A stretch of DNA of 64,000 nucleotides from Cricetomys ansorgei (GCA_026225945.1 JAMJFZ010000107.1:44444501-44508500); one strand, 5' to 3'; positions 43,780-55,720 are shown, counted from the stretch's first letter. Notes: generated by a model not told the origin, from the letters alone. Numbers and translations are program-made.

Positions 43780-45660
43780 AACTAGCTAACTAACCAACTT
43801 AATATCAGTTTTCTGTGGGTCTGTAAGTCATATAAACATTGGAATTCTCAGGAAATCAGGCTTAGTGTTCCTAAATATCATTTGTTTAATATTATTAAGG
43901 AAAATTTACTCTCATTTTGTAGTTCCTCAGATGGCAAGAGGTTATTTGATGTTAGAAAGCATAAGCCCTAGATGTTTGAGACTTCTAGCTTCTATTTTAA
44001 CTATGAAAACTTCATTCCTTCTTATATACAATTAGAAGGGAATTGAGAACATTATTGCAATTTTTCATCCTTCAGCTTAATATTCCATAGGATTTATTGA
44101 TTATAAATTCATGAGTCTTATTATTTGGCATCACAATACTTTCCCCACATGCTGTCTGTAGAACCACTTTACAATGTAATCCACATCACAAATGTTACAA
44201 AGCCTGTTAGAGGCGAGCCTCGGTTTCTGCATAAATATTTCCAGTGTGCAATGAAGCAAAGTAGCTAAAACACCATACAGTGGATGGTTTTGGCTTGGGA
44301 ATAAACTCAGACATGCTGCAATATAGCAATGGTTCAGACTGAGTAAAAATAGGAATATACAAGATTTCAAGAGAAAGGAACAGTTGATAGCAGATACTTT
44401 GTCCACCTCCGTATAGAGTAAAGACTTAATGAAAGTCGCTGAAAAGATTGTTTTGGCTATGCATGGAATATCAAATAGTCTTTGGGGGATTAATTGTTCC
44501 TGAATGTGATGTGAATAAATTTCCAGAGTGTTCCTTCTGTCTCTGGATAGCTATACTATGTCCTGTGTTTGACTATAAGGATAGAAAATGACTTTTCCAT
44601 ACTGGAGTTTATTAGACAATACTCAAATCTCAGCTAGTAATGGATCTTTCCTACTAAAAAGATGATGTGTGTTAACCAGACTACAATGAATATTCCAATT
44701 CCTTTTTATCAGAATAGTAGAATAGAGCATGACCACAAAAATGGTTTTATTTGGTTACCTAAATATTCAAGATACTAAATTAAGAGTTTTGCATCATGAT
44801 TCCTAATGTCAACATCTTCATCTCACTGGATTGTCTTTTGTGATGTTGTATTTTTCATTTGTTGTGTAGCAGTTTACTCTGATATTAAAAAATTCCATCG
44901 TACAGGGACCCTCCTAAAGACAAAGAGTAAACAACTCAAAATAGTTCCAGGAAGTCCCTGAAACTGACCAGATTCAATGGGCTTCTCTTTCTCCAAGGTA
45001 AACAATGAAGACAGCTGAGAGATTCACTCTCAGACCAGCCAAGCGTGTATCAGAGAACAGAGAGAATCATGGGAAAGTGCCTCTGAAGCTCTATCAAAGT
45101 GGTTATTTGAAGGCTCCAGAGTGGCTTACAGAGGCTTTGTCTGTCAGGTCATTGTGGTACTTTTAATACATCTTTGCCCTTTCCACTATTATCCTATTCA
45201 GGAATTACAAAAGCAACAATGTGTAGACTCCCAGGACCTTAGTGCACGAAGGTAGTAGCACAATGCCATACTGGGAATTAATTTATTCTTCCTTTCCCTG
45301 CACATTGAAACAAAAACAAATGGAAACAAAAAATCAAACCACTAGTTTCACTTAGGATGCTCTTTATTGGCACTAAGAATTGTTGATTTATTTGAGCTCA
45401 GTTCCTCAGTGGACATCTTTTAAATATTTCTAGGGGAGGATCTGCTTACTGAACAGAACAGGTGACCTAAGGAAACCCCTTTAGGAATTGTTAGAGAACA
45501 AACAGCTACACCCAGAAAAGCCATATACCCATGTTTATATTTTTTGGCAGATATTTTCTTAAAAATAAAGTGAGCTTGTCATTCAAGGAAAACCACCAAT
45601 GTTGTTTATTGTCAGCAAAAACGTAAATTTTGGAAAACTTGTTACTTCCTCTATGGACTT
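43780..45660. other. No gene seen; AT-rich unique DNA
   Basis: No transposon recognised. The 91-codon minus frame (44131-44406) is unsupported. Confidence 0.5.
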
Positions 45661-45714
45661 GTCTTTTTCCTTTTTTTTTTTCTTTTTTAAAGGTAGACTT
45701 GGTGACATATACAC

Positions 45715-45940
45715 TTTAAAAAAAGATTTATTTTAGCTTTTTTATTTTATGTGTATTTGTGTTTTGCCTGCACGTATGTATGTGTACCACATGTGCGGTT
45801 GGAGGTCAGAAGAAGGCATCAGATCTCTTAAGACTGAAGTTACAGGCTGTTTTACACTACCATGTTGGTATAGTATAGAATCCAGGTTCTTTTCAAGAGT
45901 AACAGGTGCTCTTACCTGCTGAGCAAACTTTCCAGCCCAT
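45715..45940 (-). repeat. B3 SINE, antisense
   Basis: Reversed B3 with tail complement 'aaaaagatttattttagc', then 'gtgttttgcctgcacgtatgtatgtgtaccacatgtgc', 'ggaggtcagaagaaggcatcagatctc', 'gaagttacaggctgtt', 'tccaggttcttttcaagag', and head 'ctgctgagcaaactttccagccc'. A second 'ctccagccc' occurs at about 45947, either a remnant of another SINE head or a small duplication. Confidence 0.92.
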
Positions 45941-46965
45941 GCTTACTCTCCAGCCCCTGAACTTTTCTTAATGCATACTCTGAAAATAAGATCAGTGGTG
46001 ACAATAGAATTGCTTTATGAAATGTGGTCAGTATTTGGAAGAACTATGTCAAGAAATAGTAATTTCCCCATAGTAATGCCTGATGCAATGAGCTGCTTGA
46101 GTCAAACAGACCCTCCAAGCTGTAAGACACTGCGGTGGACTTAAATGTAGCAGAACACAGCAGATTCTCAGGGGATCTTTTCAGATCCAGCAAATATTTA
46201 AAAACTACTAGTTGTTAAGTTTTGGTGTCATTTTAAAGAAACATATCTACAATGATTTGAAAGTCAATTAAAATATTATTCCTTTTGGATGGGAATTTCG
46301 GCTCTGCTTTGCTTGAACTAACATAATGTTTCAGGGTTTCTAATAAGCCAGATAATAAAAGAACTTGCAAAAACATGAAGCAATACTGTCACTTATGCTA
46401 ATTTCTTAAATTATAGCCATTTTAAGTGAAAATATACATATTGACATGCAATAGATTACTCTTGAGATAATATAGTTTAAAATCTCTTGTTTTCCAAACA
46501 CTACTCTTCTACGGAAGGAATATAGCAATGGACAGACTCCTGACAGCATTCTGTGATGCTCCTAGATTGCTGCCTTTCTCAGCCATCATTAGAGAAGCTC
46601 CCGTCTGTTGCCAGTGCAGCGACTCATGGCCAGACGATATGCAGAGGAGAAGACACTCTGGGCTCAGGGTGAAGAAGAGGAAAAGGAAAGAGCCTAAGAG
46701 CCAGAGGGAGGACACCAAGGAAACCAGGCCCTCTAATTCAACAGGATTGTTGCACATAAGAACTCACAGAGAATGTCCCAGCATTCACAGGATCTGCAAG
46801 GGTCTGCACTAGATGGAGTTCTAGAGCTGAAAAGAAGCAGTTAGTTTTCTCCAAGGGAGTTTCAAAGGGGAAGCAAAGTACTCTTAAGTGTAGGCAGAAT
46901 GCCCAGCAGAGGATGGCCAACAGAAAATGAACTCAGCAGCATCTTTGGAGATTTCTTGCCTCATA
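45941..46965. other. No gene seen; unique DNA
   Basis: The overlapping frames near 46509-46812 (82 aa minus, 94 aa plus) are mutually antisense and domain-free. Confidence 0.5.
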
Positions 46966-46969
46966 AGGT

Positions 46970-47800
46970 GTCAGGGTATTTTGTTTTCTATTCCTCCCTT
47001 TCTCCCTCCCTCCTTACCTCTGTCCCTGATTCCATTTAGTGTTGTCTGACAGTATGTATACGTTGTCTATTATATTTTTATGACAGACCATTTGGCACTG
47101 AATACCCAAGTTAGGGGGTCCATCCCTAGGATGACTAAATCTCTCACTCTCAGCAGCCATTAATTGCCTTTATCTCTTCATCTCACAGTAGGGCCTTGTG
47201 ATATTTCCCATATCTGCATTGGCACGCCATCTGGAGTCTTTGTGCAGATCTTGTTAGACTGCTGAGATTTCATAGGTACAGGTTTCTGAGCACCTGATGG
47301 TCAATCATTCTCTACATTTTGTTGAGTTAAGGAATGAGAACTACACTTTTCTGTGGGCAGAAGGATCCATATTTTGAACGCAGTTAGAAATTATATTGGT
47401 TTAGGAAAGTGGCCGCAGTAGGTTCTTTTCTAGATTCTCTGGCCTCACTAGCCACAGGTGGTTGGCTAAGTTATAGTACCAGTCATGACTCTCTTACTGG
47501 GAGGACCATACATCCAATTAGATGGCTATTGGTAACTCCCTGGGATATAGTGCCACTATTACTTCTTTGAGGACTTCCTGCCATGCTCATTGTTGTGAAT
47601 CATAGGCCTCACAGATTGGTAGGAAAATTGATTGCTTTTTTTCCCTTGGTATCATGTCCTCAGGTTGGAGGATACCAGGTCAGTTCCAGCTCGTTTCCTC
47701 TAAGCCCTGCATCCAAAGTGTGTGTTGCCTTCAGCAAATCTCTACAGTAAAGGAAACAATGGAGTGAAGAAAAGCTCACAGAATGGGGGAGAATGATTGT
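46970..47800 (-). mobile_element. Lx-type LINE-1 3' UTR, antisense, long fragment
   Basis: Read backwards this is an Lx LINE-1 3' region. The left end carries the complement of the polypurine tract ('tcctccctttctccctccctccttacctc'). It continues through 'ccatttagtgttgtctgacagtatgtatacg', 'gacagaccatttggcactgaatac', 'cagcagccattaattgcctttatctcttcatct', 'ggaatgagaactacacttttctgtgggcagaagg', 'ggctattggtaactccc' and 'aggtcagttccagctcg'. About 800 bases survive, no ORF2. The family resemblance is strong, but the exact subfamily is not named. Confidence 0.75.
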
Positions 47801-47970
47801 CAGCTATACATCTGGCAGATGACTAATATCAAAATAAAGAATTAAAAAAAAACTACAAAAATTTTCACTGAAGTATCCTGTGAATGGAAAAAGAAAGCAT
47901 GGCATAACACACTGAATATTATTCAGTGAGGAGCATATTTTCGAAATTTGCAATAACATGGAAAGAAGCA

Positions 47971-48058
47971 TAGGGTTACATCCATAGGTTACAATTATAG
48001 GCTACAACTATAGGTTATGACCATAGGTTACAAAGGGTTACATACAAAACCATAGTGT
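47971..48058 (+). repeat. 13 bp minisatellite (AGGTTACAACTAT-like)
   Basis: Five to six imperfect tandem units with a 13-14 base period: agggttacatccat, aggttacaattat, aggctacaactat, aggttatgaccat, aggttacaaag and ggttacatac. Divergence between units shows it is not freshly expanded. It lies 170 bases beyond the Lx fragment. Confidence 0.9.
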
Positions 48059-48448
48059 TATATGTGTCACTTACATGCTGAGGTCAGAAGTTAATCTCAA
48101 GGAAGTAGAAAGTGGACCCAGCAGAGACTTCTCAGAACCTGGCCAGGGTGTCATGGAGGGGAAATGGAAAGAAGACTGTGAATAGAGAAAGTGCTCAATG
48201 TTGCACATGAAGAATAATTTCAAACGTTTATTGCATAGTAAGAAAACAATGGTTAACAACAATGAATTTACGATTTTGTTTATTTATTTTGAACATTGAA
48301 ACATGGCTCTTTTGTTAGTGTACCACTGTTTTGACTAACTACATTTTAGTTAAGGTGAACTACCTACATGATGGAGGACTTTGAGTGTTCTCAACATAAA
48401 GAAATAATAAATGTCTGAGATGATAGATATGCTAACTAAAGAAAACAG
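48059..48448. other. No gene seen; unique DNA
   Basis: Nothing recognised. Confidence 0.5.
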
Positions 48449-48449
48449 A

Positions 48450-48499
48450 AAATAAAATAAAATAAAATAAAATAAAATAAAATAAAATAAAATAAAATA
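48450..48499. repeat. (AAAAT)n microsatellite
   Basis: Ten AAAAT pentamers, uninterrupted, immediately upstream of the MER20 copy. Confidence 0.97.
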
Positions 48500-48509
48500 T
48501 TTCATTGGA

Positions 48510-48712
48510 GTAGTGGCTCTCAGCTGCCATGATTTTGTTCCTGGGGGACATTCGGTAAGTTCTTACTGTCACAGATGTAGAGAAATTATTATTGACTCTA
48601 ATGGAGAGAGGCCTTGGGTATTGCTATGTCATCTACAACTGAGAGAACAATTCCCCCACTAAAAGAGTTATCTACCCCACAAGTTCACTGGTACTCATGA
48701 TCCTCAGAAATC
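48510..48712 (+). mobile_element. MER20 (hAT-Charlie) second copy
   Basis: Sense copy: 'tagtggctctcagctgcc' (degraded terminal repeat CAGTGGTTCTCAACC), 'ctgggggacattcggtaagttcttactgtcac', 'gagagaggccttgggtattgctatgtcatctacaactgagagaacaattccccca', 'aaaagagttatctacccc', and 'tcactggtactcatgatcctcagaaat' for the right end. More diverged than the copy at 27955. Confidence 0.7.
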
Positions 48713-49310
48713 TGATAGATGGCAAAATTCTTCCCAATACAGTGCTTATTAATGGAGTATGTCCTTTTATATAAAGACTCAAGGTACCTGTGAATGCTTG
48801 CAATATTTGTCTTCCTTAAAGGAAGGTAGAAATATATCTATTTCTCCTTCTTGGAATGTTTTGTGGGTTGGGGACCACCTCAATGTGGGATATAATCAGT
48901 TTCATTTTTCTCCTGATATCTGGCAAAGAGTAATGAAAGCTGACCTCTTTTGTGTTTTTGAGAGGTCTGGCTTATGTCAAAGAGGTTTAAATACAATTAC
49001 TAGAGCAAAGATATTAGCCCTGCATTTGCCTCACATGCTTATGCTTTCACTTAAGACAGAGCACTGAAGAGACAGGAAGCCACCGTCCGTCTCTGTTCCC
49101 AGGATGTGCTGAGGCCAGTTCTTAGCACTTGGCGTAATTGTTTCTATTAACACGATAATGGTTGTGCTTATGAGCAGTTTGCATCAAAGACCTTTCTGAT
49201 CTAATTTAAGTAAAGAATTGAATATTTTGAAATGTCGGGATGCACTTAATCTTCAAAGAATATTGCATTAATACAAATCAGCTAATGACTTATTCCCTCC
49301 TTTGACTTTG
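48713..49310. other. No gene seen; AT-rich, possibly constrained DNA
   Basis: No repeats. 49130-49310 has the look of unique conserved non-coding sequence (TAAT- and CAAAG-containing, free of simple repeats), but conservation cannot be judged from one genome. Confidence 0.4.
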
Positions 49311-49319
49311 ACCTTGCAG

Positions 49320-49372
49320 GCCTCATTCAGACTAACATGTTATCGTCACTGAAATCACAGAATTTACAGCTT
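49320..49372 (+). other. Candidate small exon (splice signals only)
   Basis: A 53-base segment sits between a good acceptor (branch-like 'gctaatgac', pyrimidine-rich 'ccctcctttgactttgaccttgcag') and a good donor (gtaagtg). One of the three frames is open throughout, giving LIQTNMLSSLKSQNLQL after two leading bases; the other two contain stops. Decoy splice-site pairs are common in introns, and no neighbouring exon is visible in the window, so this is a candidate only. Confidence 0.2.
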
Positions 49373-50305
49373 GTAAGTGTTAATGGGACTTCTACATGCA
49401 CTTTATTATTATCATTGCTATTATTATTATTTTATTATTATTACTTGGTTCTAACTCCTTCCTGCGTGCCCCAACTCTGAGGCAAAAATTTCCAGATTTT
49501 TTTGAAAGGATAAAAATTCCTTTTTCTTCATTGTAAATTCTTTTTACTTCTCTGTCTTTACTCCGTTCTCTCCTTGACTCTGAGAGTGAAAATTCCTTTT
49601 GGCTTGTTTTGCTCATGAAAGCGTTTATGTATGAGCAGCCTGGCTTGTAGAGTAGACGATGAATTGGCACTGAGCCTCTTGGCTGTGGAGACTGTCCTTT
49701 GTTCCTGGGCTCAGTTATCTTTCCTGGCTCAGATTCAAGCATCTCTGTTTGCATCTCCTCCTGCAGTGTGTCCTGTTGCTGCAGGTGGATGCACCCGATT
49801 CCTGGTCCGAAGCCAATATACTCCGCAGAAGTGGAAATGGCCCATGGAGCTCTTGGGTTCCATTTCTCAAGAAGCTCATCTTCATCATACTGTAAGGGTT
49901 AGTGTTACGGATAAAAACGAATATGTTTTAGGAATTTTAAAAGAAAATATACTTTGTGTGAATTGAATAGTGGTTGGCTTTTTTTTTGTCCATTTTAGAA
50001 ATTATAGAAAAAATTCTAGTTATTTTCTTTCAATGAATTTGAAATGCCATCTTTTAAAAGCAAAACAGATTTGCAAATTACATTGTTGGCAATGTAACGT
50101 TACAATGTTAATCTCCAAATGCAAATAGATTTTTATGTCTACCTCATAATTAATAAAAATTAATTACAGACCATTTTAATTCCTGTATTTTAAAAAATAT
50201 ATACTTGATGGCCCAAGGTTCACCTCTAATGGTCATACTCTGAAGCTCAGTTTGGGTGGTGATTAGAGTCATGGGAATCCTATCTACTAGAGTTACGATA
50301 AGGTT
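49373..50305. other. No gene seen; unique DNA
   Basis: (TTA)n at about 49404-49442. The 120-codon minus frame (49392-49754) and 111-codon plus frame (49631-49966) overlap on opposite strands; neither shows a domain. Confidence 0.5.
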
Positions 50306-50309
50306 TCTA

Positions 50310-50672
50310 TGGTGATTTGAATGAGAAATGTCCCCCATAGGTTCAGGCATTTGAACACTTGGTCCCAGTTGGTGGTGCTGTTCGGAGAGGTTATGGGAAA
50401 GGGCAGCCTTGCTCCAGGAAGTATCTCACTGGTAGTGGTCTCTGAGAGTTCAGCGCCACACCCCACTCTCCATTCTTCCTCCTCTTGGTGCTTGAGGTGG
50501 AGGATGTGATGTCTCGGCTTCCCGTTCCAGCTGTCATCCGTGTCTTAGGCCATGCGTCCCTGTCACAATGGACAGTTAATCCTCTAGAACTCTCACCCAA
50601 GATAAACTCTTCCTTCTCTAAGCTACCTTGGTCTTCATGTTGTATCACAGTATCCGAAGAGTAACAAATACA
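50310..50672 (+). mobile_element. Rodent MaLR-like LTR (solo)
   Basis: Starts 'tggtgatttgaatgagaaatgtcccccataggttcaggcatttgaacacttggtccc', proceeds through 'tatctcactggtagtggtctctgag', 'cctcttggtgcttgaggtgg', 'ccaagataaactcttccttc' (polyadenylation-type region) and ends 'gaagagtaacaaataca'. TG...CA ends and about 363 bp length fit a solo LTR. No clear target duplication. Confidence 0.65.
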
Positions 50673-50675
50673 GTA

Positions 50676-51355
50676 ATGAGGTTAGAAAACTCTCATAATT
50701 CTAGCAGTATTTCATCATAGGAATCATTGACTAAATTGCATTGGAAAAATGCAGACAATATATATTTTTGATTAACCTAAAAATTGTTTAATTATAAATC
50801 CCCATAACACATAGCACCACAGAATGGCCATTATAGATAAAATTAGATCACCAAGTGTACATCTTAGACAGAGACTGTGTTTTTGCATATTATACATTAT
50901 TTTATCTTTAATAATTTCTAGTAAAAAAATAGCCCTACCTATTTAAGGATTTGTTGATTTTCAGTGAAGTATAACTGTTGTTCCAAGATTCATTTTTTAT
51001 CTCCCGTGGTTCTTATTGGCTTTGATATTGTTTATTTTTATATTCTTTCTCTTTCCACTCTCCTTATACTCCTCAATTTGCTCTAGTTGCTTCTAGCTGC
51101 TATGTTTGTAAAAGACAGATGATGAATTGCTTAGTTTATAAATGCAACATGTCTTGGTGCCTTTTCACACTTGAATTTCATCATTAGTGTTGACTGATCA
51201 TATGTTATTTACCCAGCATTGAAAGATGGCTAGTTTATAACATTCAAGGTAGAACATTTTAAGTAATATGCAGGGTAGATGTTTCCTTCTACTAAGGAAG
51301 CTTAATGGGCTGCCAAAGGAGGAATGGTTGGTAGATACCACAGATAGTTGATCCC
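50676..51355. other. No gene seen; AT-rich unique DNA
   Basis: Nothing recognised between the LTR and the B1. Confidence 0.5.
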
Positions 51356-51356
51356 C

Positions 51357-51521
51357 AGCCAGGCATGGAGGCCCAGGTCTTTAATCCTATCACTGACTGG
51401 CAGGTCTGTCAGTTCAAGACCAGCCTAGTTCACACAGTGAGTTACAAGCCAGACAGGGTTACAGAGTGAGACTCTTTCTTCAAACAACAGCATCAACATA
51501 ATAACGAAAACAACAACAACA
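51357..51521 (+). repeat. B1 SINE, sense
   Basis: 'agccaggcatggaggcccaggtctttaatcc', 'ggcaggtctgtcagttcaagaccagcctagttcacacagtgag', 'acagggttacagagtgagactctttcttc', then a long A-rich (CAA)n tail. Full-length with about 15-20% apparent divergence by eye. Confidence 0.92.
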
Positions 51522-51524
51522 TGC

Positions 51525-52295
51525 CAATATCAACTTGAAGAAAGATTTTTGTATCTTTGTAATGGTTAAGCTAGTAGATTTTCCTACATTTAAAATTACA
51601 TTCCAATTCTTTGGAAGGAGAGTTTGAGGTGGTTAGTCTCAAATAGTCACCTGGCTGAAAAACACCTGTGCAAAACTTCTATTTGGCAACTGTGAGACTC
51701 CATTTCCTAGTTTGTGAATCTCATTTGATAGTATCAACATGGACCCAGGGCTTCTAAATGGGGAATGTTTTCTACTGCAATAGAAGAGAACATACCTTCA
51801 ATTTCATGCCTGTTTCCTAGAGCGTCTAATGTAGTGTGGGTCACATGTAGGAGACATACAAATAAGTAATTTGTGATTAAGTAAATTTTAGCCGTTAACC
51901 AAAATTCCAATTTGTCAATTTTACTTTCCAACCTTTTGAAGAAATGAAATTTCCAAAATCTTCGTTCGGATATGATTCTTAAATTTTTGAATTTAACTTT
52001 ATAAGATTTTGCTTTTTAGAAGATTGAAAATGAAAGCTGAGAAAAATAGAAAATGCATTGACAGAGATGGAGTCACAGATGACTTTTGCTGTAGTGTACA
52101 GCTGAGTCTCAGTTTTCTATGCCCCCGTCTGCACACAAAGCACTTCTGAGTTTCATTGTAGTTAACATTTGGGTCATGGTGTAGTTTTATGATTTTTACC
52201 ATATCAAATTGATGGAATATTTAAAAACTTAAACACTTTTGCATAACATGTTTCAAGAACTATTTATATATTTATATTTATATTCCAGCCTCTCT
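51525..52295. other. No gene seen; AT-rich unique DNA
   Basis: Nothing recognised. Small minus-strand frames only. Confidence 0.5.
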
Positions 52296-52298
52296 CCG

Positions 52299-52667
52299 TG
52301 GTGGTCATTTGAATAGAAATGTCCCCATAGAGTCATATATTTGAAAGCTTGACCACTAGGGAGTGGCACTACTTTAGAGGGTTTAGGAGGTCTGGCTTTG
52401 TAGGAGGAAGTGTGTCACTGGGGGCAATCTCTGAGGTTTCAAGCCATGCCTAATACCCGCCCTCTTTCTCCTGCCTGCAGATCTGTATGTAGAACTCTCA
52501 ACCTCACCAGCACCATGATATTTGCCTGTGTGCCGCCATGCTCCCTACCATGACCAAAATGTACTAAACATCTGAAACTGTAAGCAAGCACCAATGAAAT
52601 GCTTTCCTTTAGAAGAGTAGCTGTGGTCACGGTGTCTCTTCACAACAGTAGAACACTGACTAAGACA
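52299..52667 (+). mobile_element. Rodent MaLR-like LTR (solo)
   Basis: Same family as 50310 and 59327: 'tggtggtcatttgaatagaaatgtccccatagagtcatatatttgaaagc', 'ggaggaagtgtgtcactgggggcaatctctgaggtttcaagcc', 'ctgaaactgtaagcaagcaccaatgaaatgctttcctttagaagagt', end 'agaacactgactaagaca'. TG...CA termini, about 369 bp. Flanks ('tctcc' versus 'tcctc') do not give an exact duplication. Confidence 0.7.
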
Positions 52668-52779
52668 TCCTCCCTCCCTTCTTCCTTTCCTCCTTCTGTC
52701 TATTTTAGTCTCTGATCGAAACTAGTCTGCTTTGAAAACGAAGCAACAGACAATAACCACAACAAAAAATAGCAAAATG

Positions 52780-52876
52780 ATTTTGCCATGTTGCCTAGGC
52801 TGACCTAGAACTCATGATCCCTTCTGCCCGATATCCTGAGGGCTGGCATTTTAGATATGTGGTATTGCACAATGCG
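52780..52876 (-). repeat. Old B1-related SINE fragment, antisense
   Basis: 'ttgccatgttgcctaggctgacctagaactcatgatccc' and 'ggctggcattttagatatgtggtattgcacaatgc' resemble reversed early 7SL-derived SINEs (PB1/FAM type). Confidence 0.6.
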
Positions 52877-54140
52877 GAAGACTATTCTGTGCAGGCTGGG
52901 AGAGATACCTGCTATTAATTCTAGTCACAGCTTAGTGCGTCACAGAGCATATGTACACAGACTAGGAGCTGGAAAAACACTGAGCTAATTAATGTAGTAT
53001 GAATTAATCACCAACTTCATGAAATAAAGGTGAAGAAACTCTTCATTCCCATTCCATTTTAAGGAAATCCTATCATAGCATAATGACCTAGGCAACATGA
53101 AAGCAGCCTTTTGGAAGCAAGTGGTCAGCTGTGTAGTTACAGGCTCAGAGATGACTAGAGAAGAGGGAGCTTTCATAAGCTGCATGAGAACTCAGAGCAA
53201 GTTCTGACAGCATAGTTTAACTGATTTGAAATACCTGGTAAGGTTGCTGGATTCATTAATGGTTCTTTTAAACGAAAAACTGGCAATAAAACAATAGCAT
53301 TTGTTTAAACAGGAAAAAAAAAATCCCCTACATTCCTTCTTTTGAAAGGAAACAGCAGCGGTATGGGTGTTCTCATAGGTTTATGTTGAAACAGGGCAGC
53401 ATTTCAAGAACTGTCAAGTTTAGCATTTCAAAGACTCGCTGAAGAATTAAGAAGGGGTGTGTGTGTGTGTGTCAATAAAGGCCCTGATTGCCTAAAACCT
53501 GCTTCTAGTTTTGCTTAAGTGATTTCTGGAGCTTCTGAAGGAGTATGATTTTAAAGGTTATATATCAAAGTCAGTAATTTTCCTTTCAGAAGACTATGTA
53601 TAAGATGTGACCTTACACATTTCTATTGTTTAGGCAAGGATCCCAGCCAATTCATGGGATACAGTAATTCCTGCTTTAATGAGTTTTCTGAACAAAAGTT
53701 TAAAAACAATTCAAAGTTGTTTCCATTGAGGCAAATGATTCCTATTGAAGTTATTTTCAAAACAGAGGAAAATAAAGTTATCAACCAAAGATGGTTTTTA
53801 AAATGCTTGTTTTATTTCCAGCAAAATGTGAAAGAAGTCGAGATGTGATGGGTACTGTGCTTTTATCCACATAAAGCGAGGTATGATAGGTAGCTGAGTA
53901 ATTGTGGATGGAGTTTATGCTTCAGAGTCTGCTGTAAAGATCAGGAGACTGCTTTGAGTTGGCTCAACTCCTTGTTGCATCTCAATAGTTAATTAAAAAG
54001 AAGAAAGCAAACAACCAGAAAAAACAAGTTCTTTCTCTCCACTGTCCCTGCTGCCAGATATGTTTAGAAATTTAGACTTTCTGGTCATGTAATTTAACTT
54101 AATTTTTAAAGAGATCATTAAAAAAAAAACCTCAGCGGGC
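52877..54140. other. No gene seen; unique DNA
   Basis: Short (GT)n at 53457-53472. No transposon recognised. Confidence 0.5.
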
Positions 54141-54142
54141 AG

Positions 54143-54279
54143 GTTTGAGACAGTCTCACTACGCTGCTCACACAGACTGGAACTCACTTTGTAGCCCATG
54201 TTGACTTTAAACTTGGCATCATCTTCCTCTACTTCCCCGAAATAGCTGGGGTGATAGGCTGTTGTCATCCATGCTGGGT
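54143..54279 (-). repeat. B1/B4-type SINE, antisense
   Basis: 'tttgagacagtctcactacgctgctcacacagactggaactcactttgtagcccatgttgactttaaacttggcatcatcttcctctacttccccgaaatagctggggtgataggc' is a reversed 7SL-type SINE with a duplicated middle ('actggaactcact' plus 'gtagcccatgttgac'), as in B4/RSINE1. It abuts the 3' end of the old LINE-1. Confidence 0.75.
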
Positions 54280-54281
54280 AA

Positions 54282-55097
54282 AATTACACATTTTAATATG
54301 CATGATCTAGCAGTGCTTAATACCTTTGTTATGCTGGGCAACCATCACCTCTAGTGCCTAAACAGTCCCAAAGCCTTTAGAAGACACAGGAAGCCATCAT
54401 TCTCTGCCCTACTGGCTCCACTCTGTGCTTGTTCTATTATGCTTTTTCCTTACTATGGATTTATTTATTTCAAATATTTTATGTGGGTGGAATCTTGCAA
54501 TTTATTATATTTTCCATCTGGATACATCATCCAATATAATGTTTTCAAGGGTCATTCATGTTGCATGGATTAGGACTCATAGTTGAATATATTCCATTAT
54601 TTAAGTAGCAAACATCCTGTTTATCTATTTGTGTATTAAAGGCAACTGTTTTTTCCACTTTTCATTGTTATTTATGATGTAATTAAGGACATTTGTATGT
54701 TATTTTTAAATTTTTTAAAATTTATATTTCCCCTTTAACTAATGATTTGTAATATTTTTATCTTGTGTTTGTTGATCATTTGTTTGTCTTTTTTGAAAAA
54801 GAAAAAAAAAAAGTCCACACCAATTCTTTTCCTTAATTTGGATTGTCTTTTTATTGTTGAGTTGTGACTTTTCTTAAAAACCATAGCTGTAGTGGATATT
54901 AGACCTCATCAAATACATAATTTGCAGTTGCTTTCTCTTCTTCTATACATTGTCTTTTTGCTTTCTTCTCCCTATCTTGTTTCTTGTATCTTTGATGTCA
55001 TTCATTAAACTCTATGATCAAATCTAAGGTCATCAATATTTATTCCAACATTTTCTTCAAAATGATTTAGATTTTCCACTTTTATGCTTAGGTCTTT
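54282..55097 (-). mobile_element. Old L1M-type LINE-1, 3' part, antisense
   Basis: Reversed 3' UTR and 3' ORF2 landmarks of an old mammalian LINE-1, in order: 'gctgggcaaccatcacctc', 'ataatgttttcaagggtcattcatgttgcatgg', 'gaatatattccattatttaa', 'ggacatttgtatg', 'ggattgtctttttattgttgagttgtga', 'gtggatattagacctcatcaaatacataatttgcag', and 'ttttccacttttatgcttaggtcttt'. The match stops at 'ggtcttt' and resumes at 55721, on the far side of the Lx insertion. Confidence 0.75.
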
Positions 55098-55720
55098 TTT
55101 TTTAATTGAAAATAGATTCTTCTCCATACAATACATCCCGACAGAGTTTTCCCTCCTTCTACTTCTCCCAGACTCTTTCCCCAACATCCCCTCCCCATCA
55201 GATCCACTCCACTTTCGTTTCCTTTCAGAAAAGAGATGTTCATGACAAGAGATACCAGCTAAACACAACAAGATTCAGCAAGACAGGGCGCAGACCCTCG
55301 TGTGGAGACTGGATGAGGCAACTTGTAGGAAGAAAAGGGTCCCTAAGATCAGGCAAAAAGTCAGAGACCTTCCCTCATTCCTATTGTTAGGGATCCCACA
55401 AAATCACCAAGCTAACAGCCCTGACATATATGCAGAGGACCGGACACAGACCCATACAGGCTCCGTGTTTGCCACTAAAGTTTCTGTGAGTCCATTTGAG
55501 CTCGCTTAGTTGGTGCAGTGGGCAGCATTCTCCTAGTTTCCTTGATCCTCTTTGGCTACTACGATCTTTCCTCCCCCATCGGAGCTCAGAGGGGATGAAC
55601 CAGAGACCTCCAGTTTAGGTTTTTTCTTCACATAATGTCTAGCTGTGGATCTCTGCTCCCGTCTGCTGCCAGAGAAAGGCTCTCTGATGACAACTGGGCA
55701 AAGCATCCATTTAGCCTCTC
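55098..55720 (-). mobile_element. Lx-type LINE-1 3' end inserted in an older LINE-1, antisense
   Basis: The left boundary is the complement of the A tail (T-run from about 55094), then the reversed 3' UTR: 'ccctccttctacttctcccagactc', 'gtcagagaccttccctcattcctattgttagggatccc', 'gacatatatgcagaggaccgg', 'gtttctgtgagtccatttgagctcg', 'tagctgtggatctctgctcccgtctgctgcca', and 'ctctgatgacaactgggcaaagcatcc'. It is 5'-truncated at about 55720 and all of it is antisense. The bases TTAGGTCTTT on the left and TTGGTCTTT on the right are consistent with a target-site duplication. No intact coding region. Confidence 0.82.

Noticed and set aside
47971..48058. CRISPR-like repeat array
   Set aside because: Units are contiguous with no spacers, and the genome is eukaryotic. 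It is a minisatellite.
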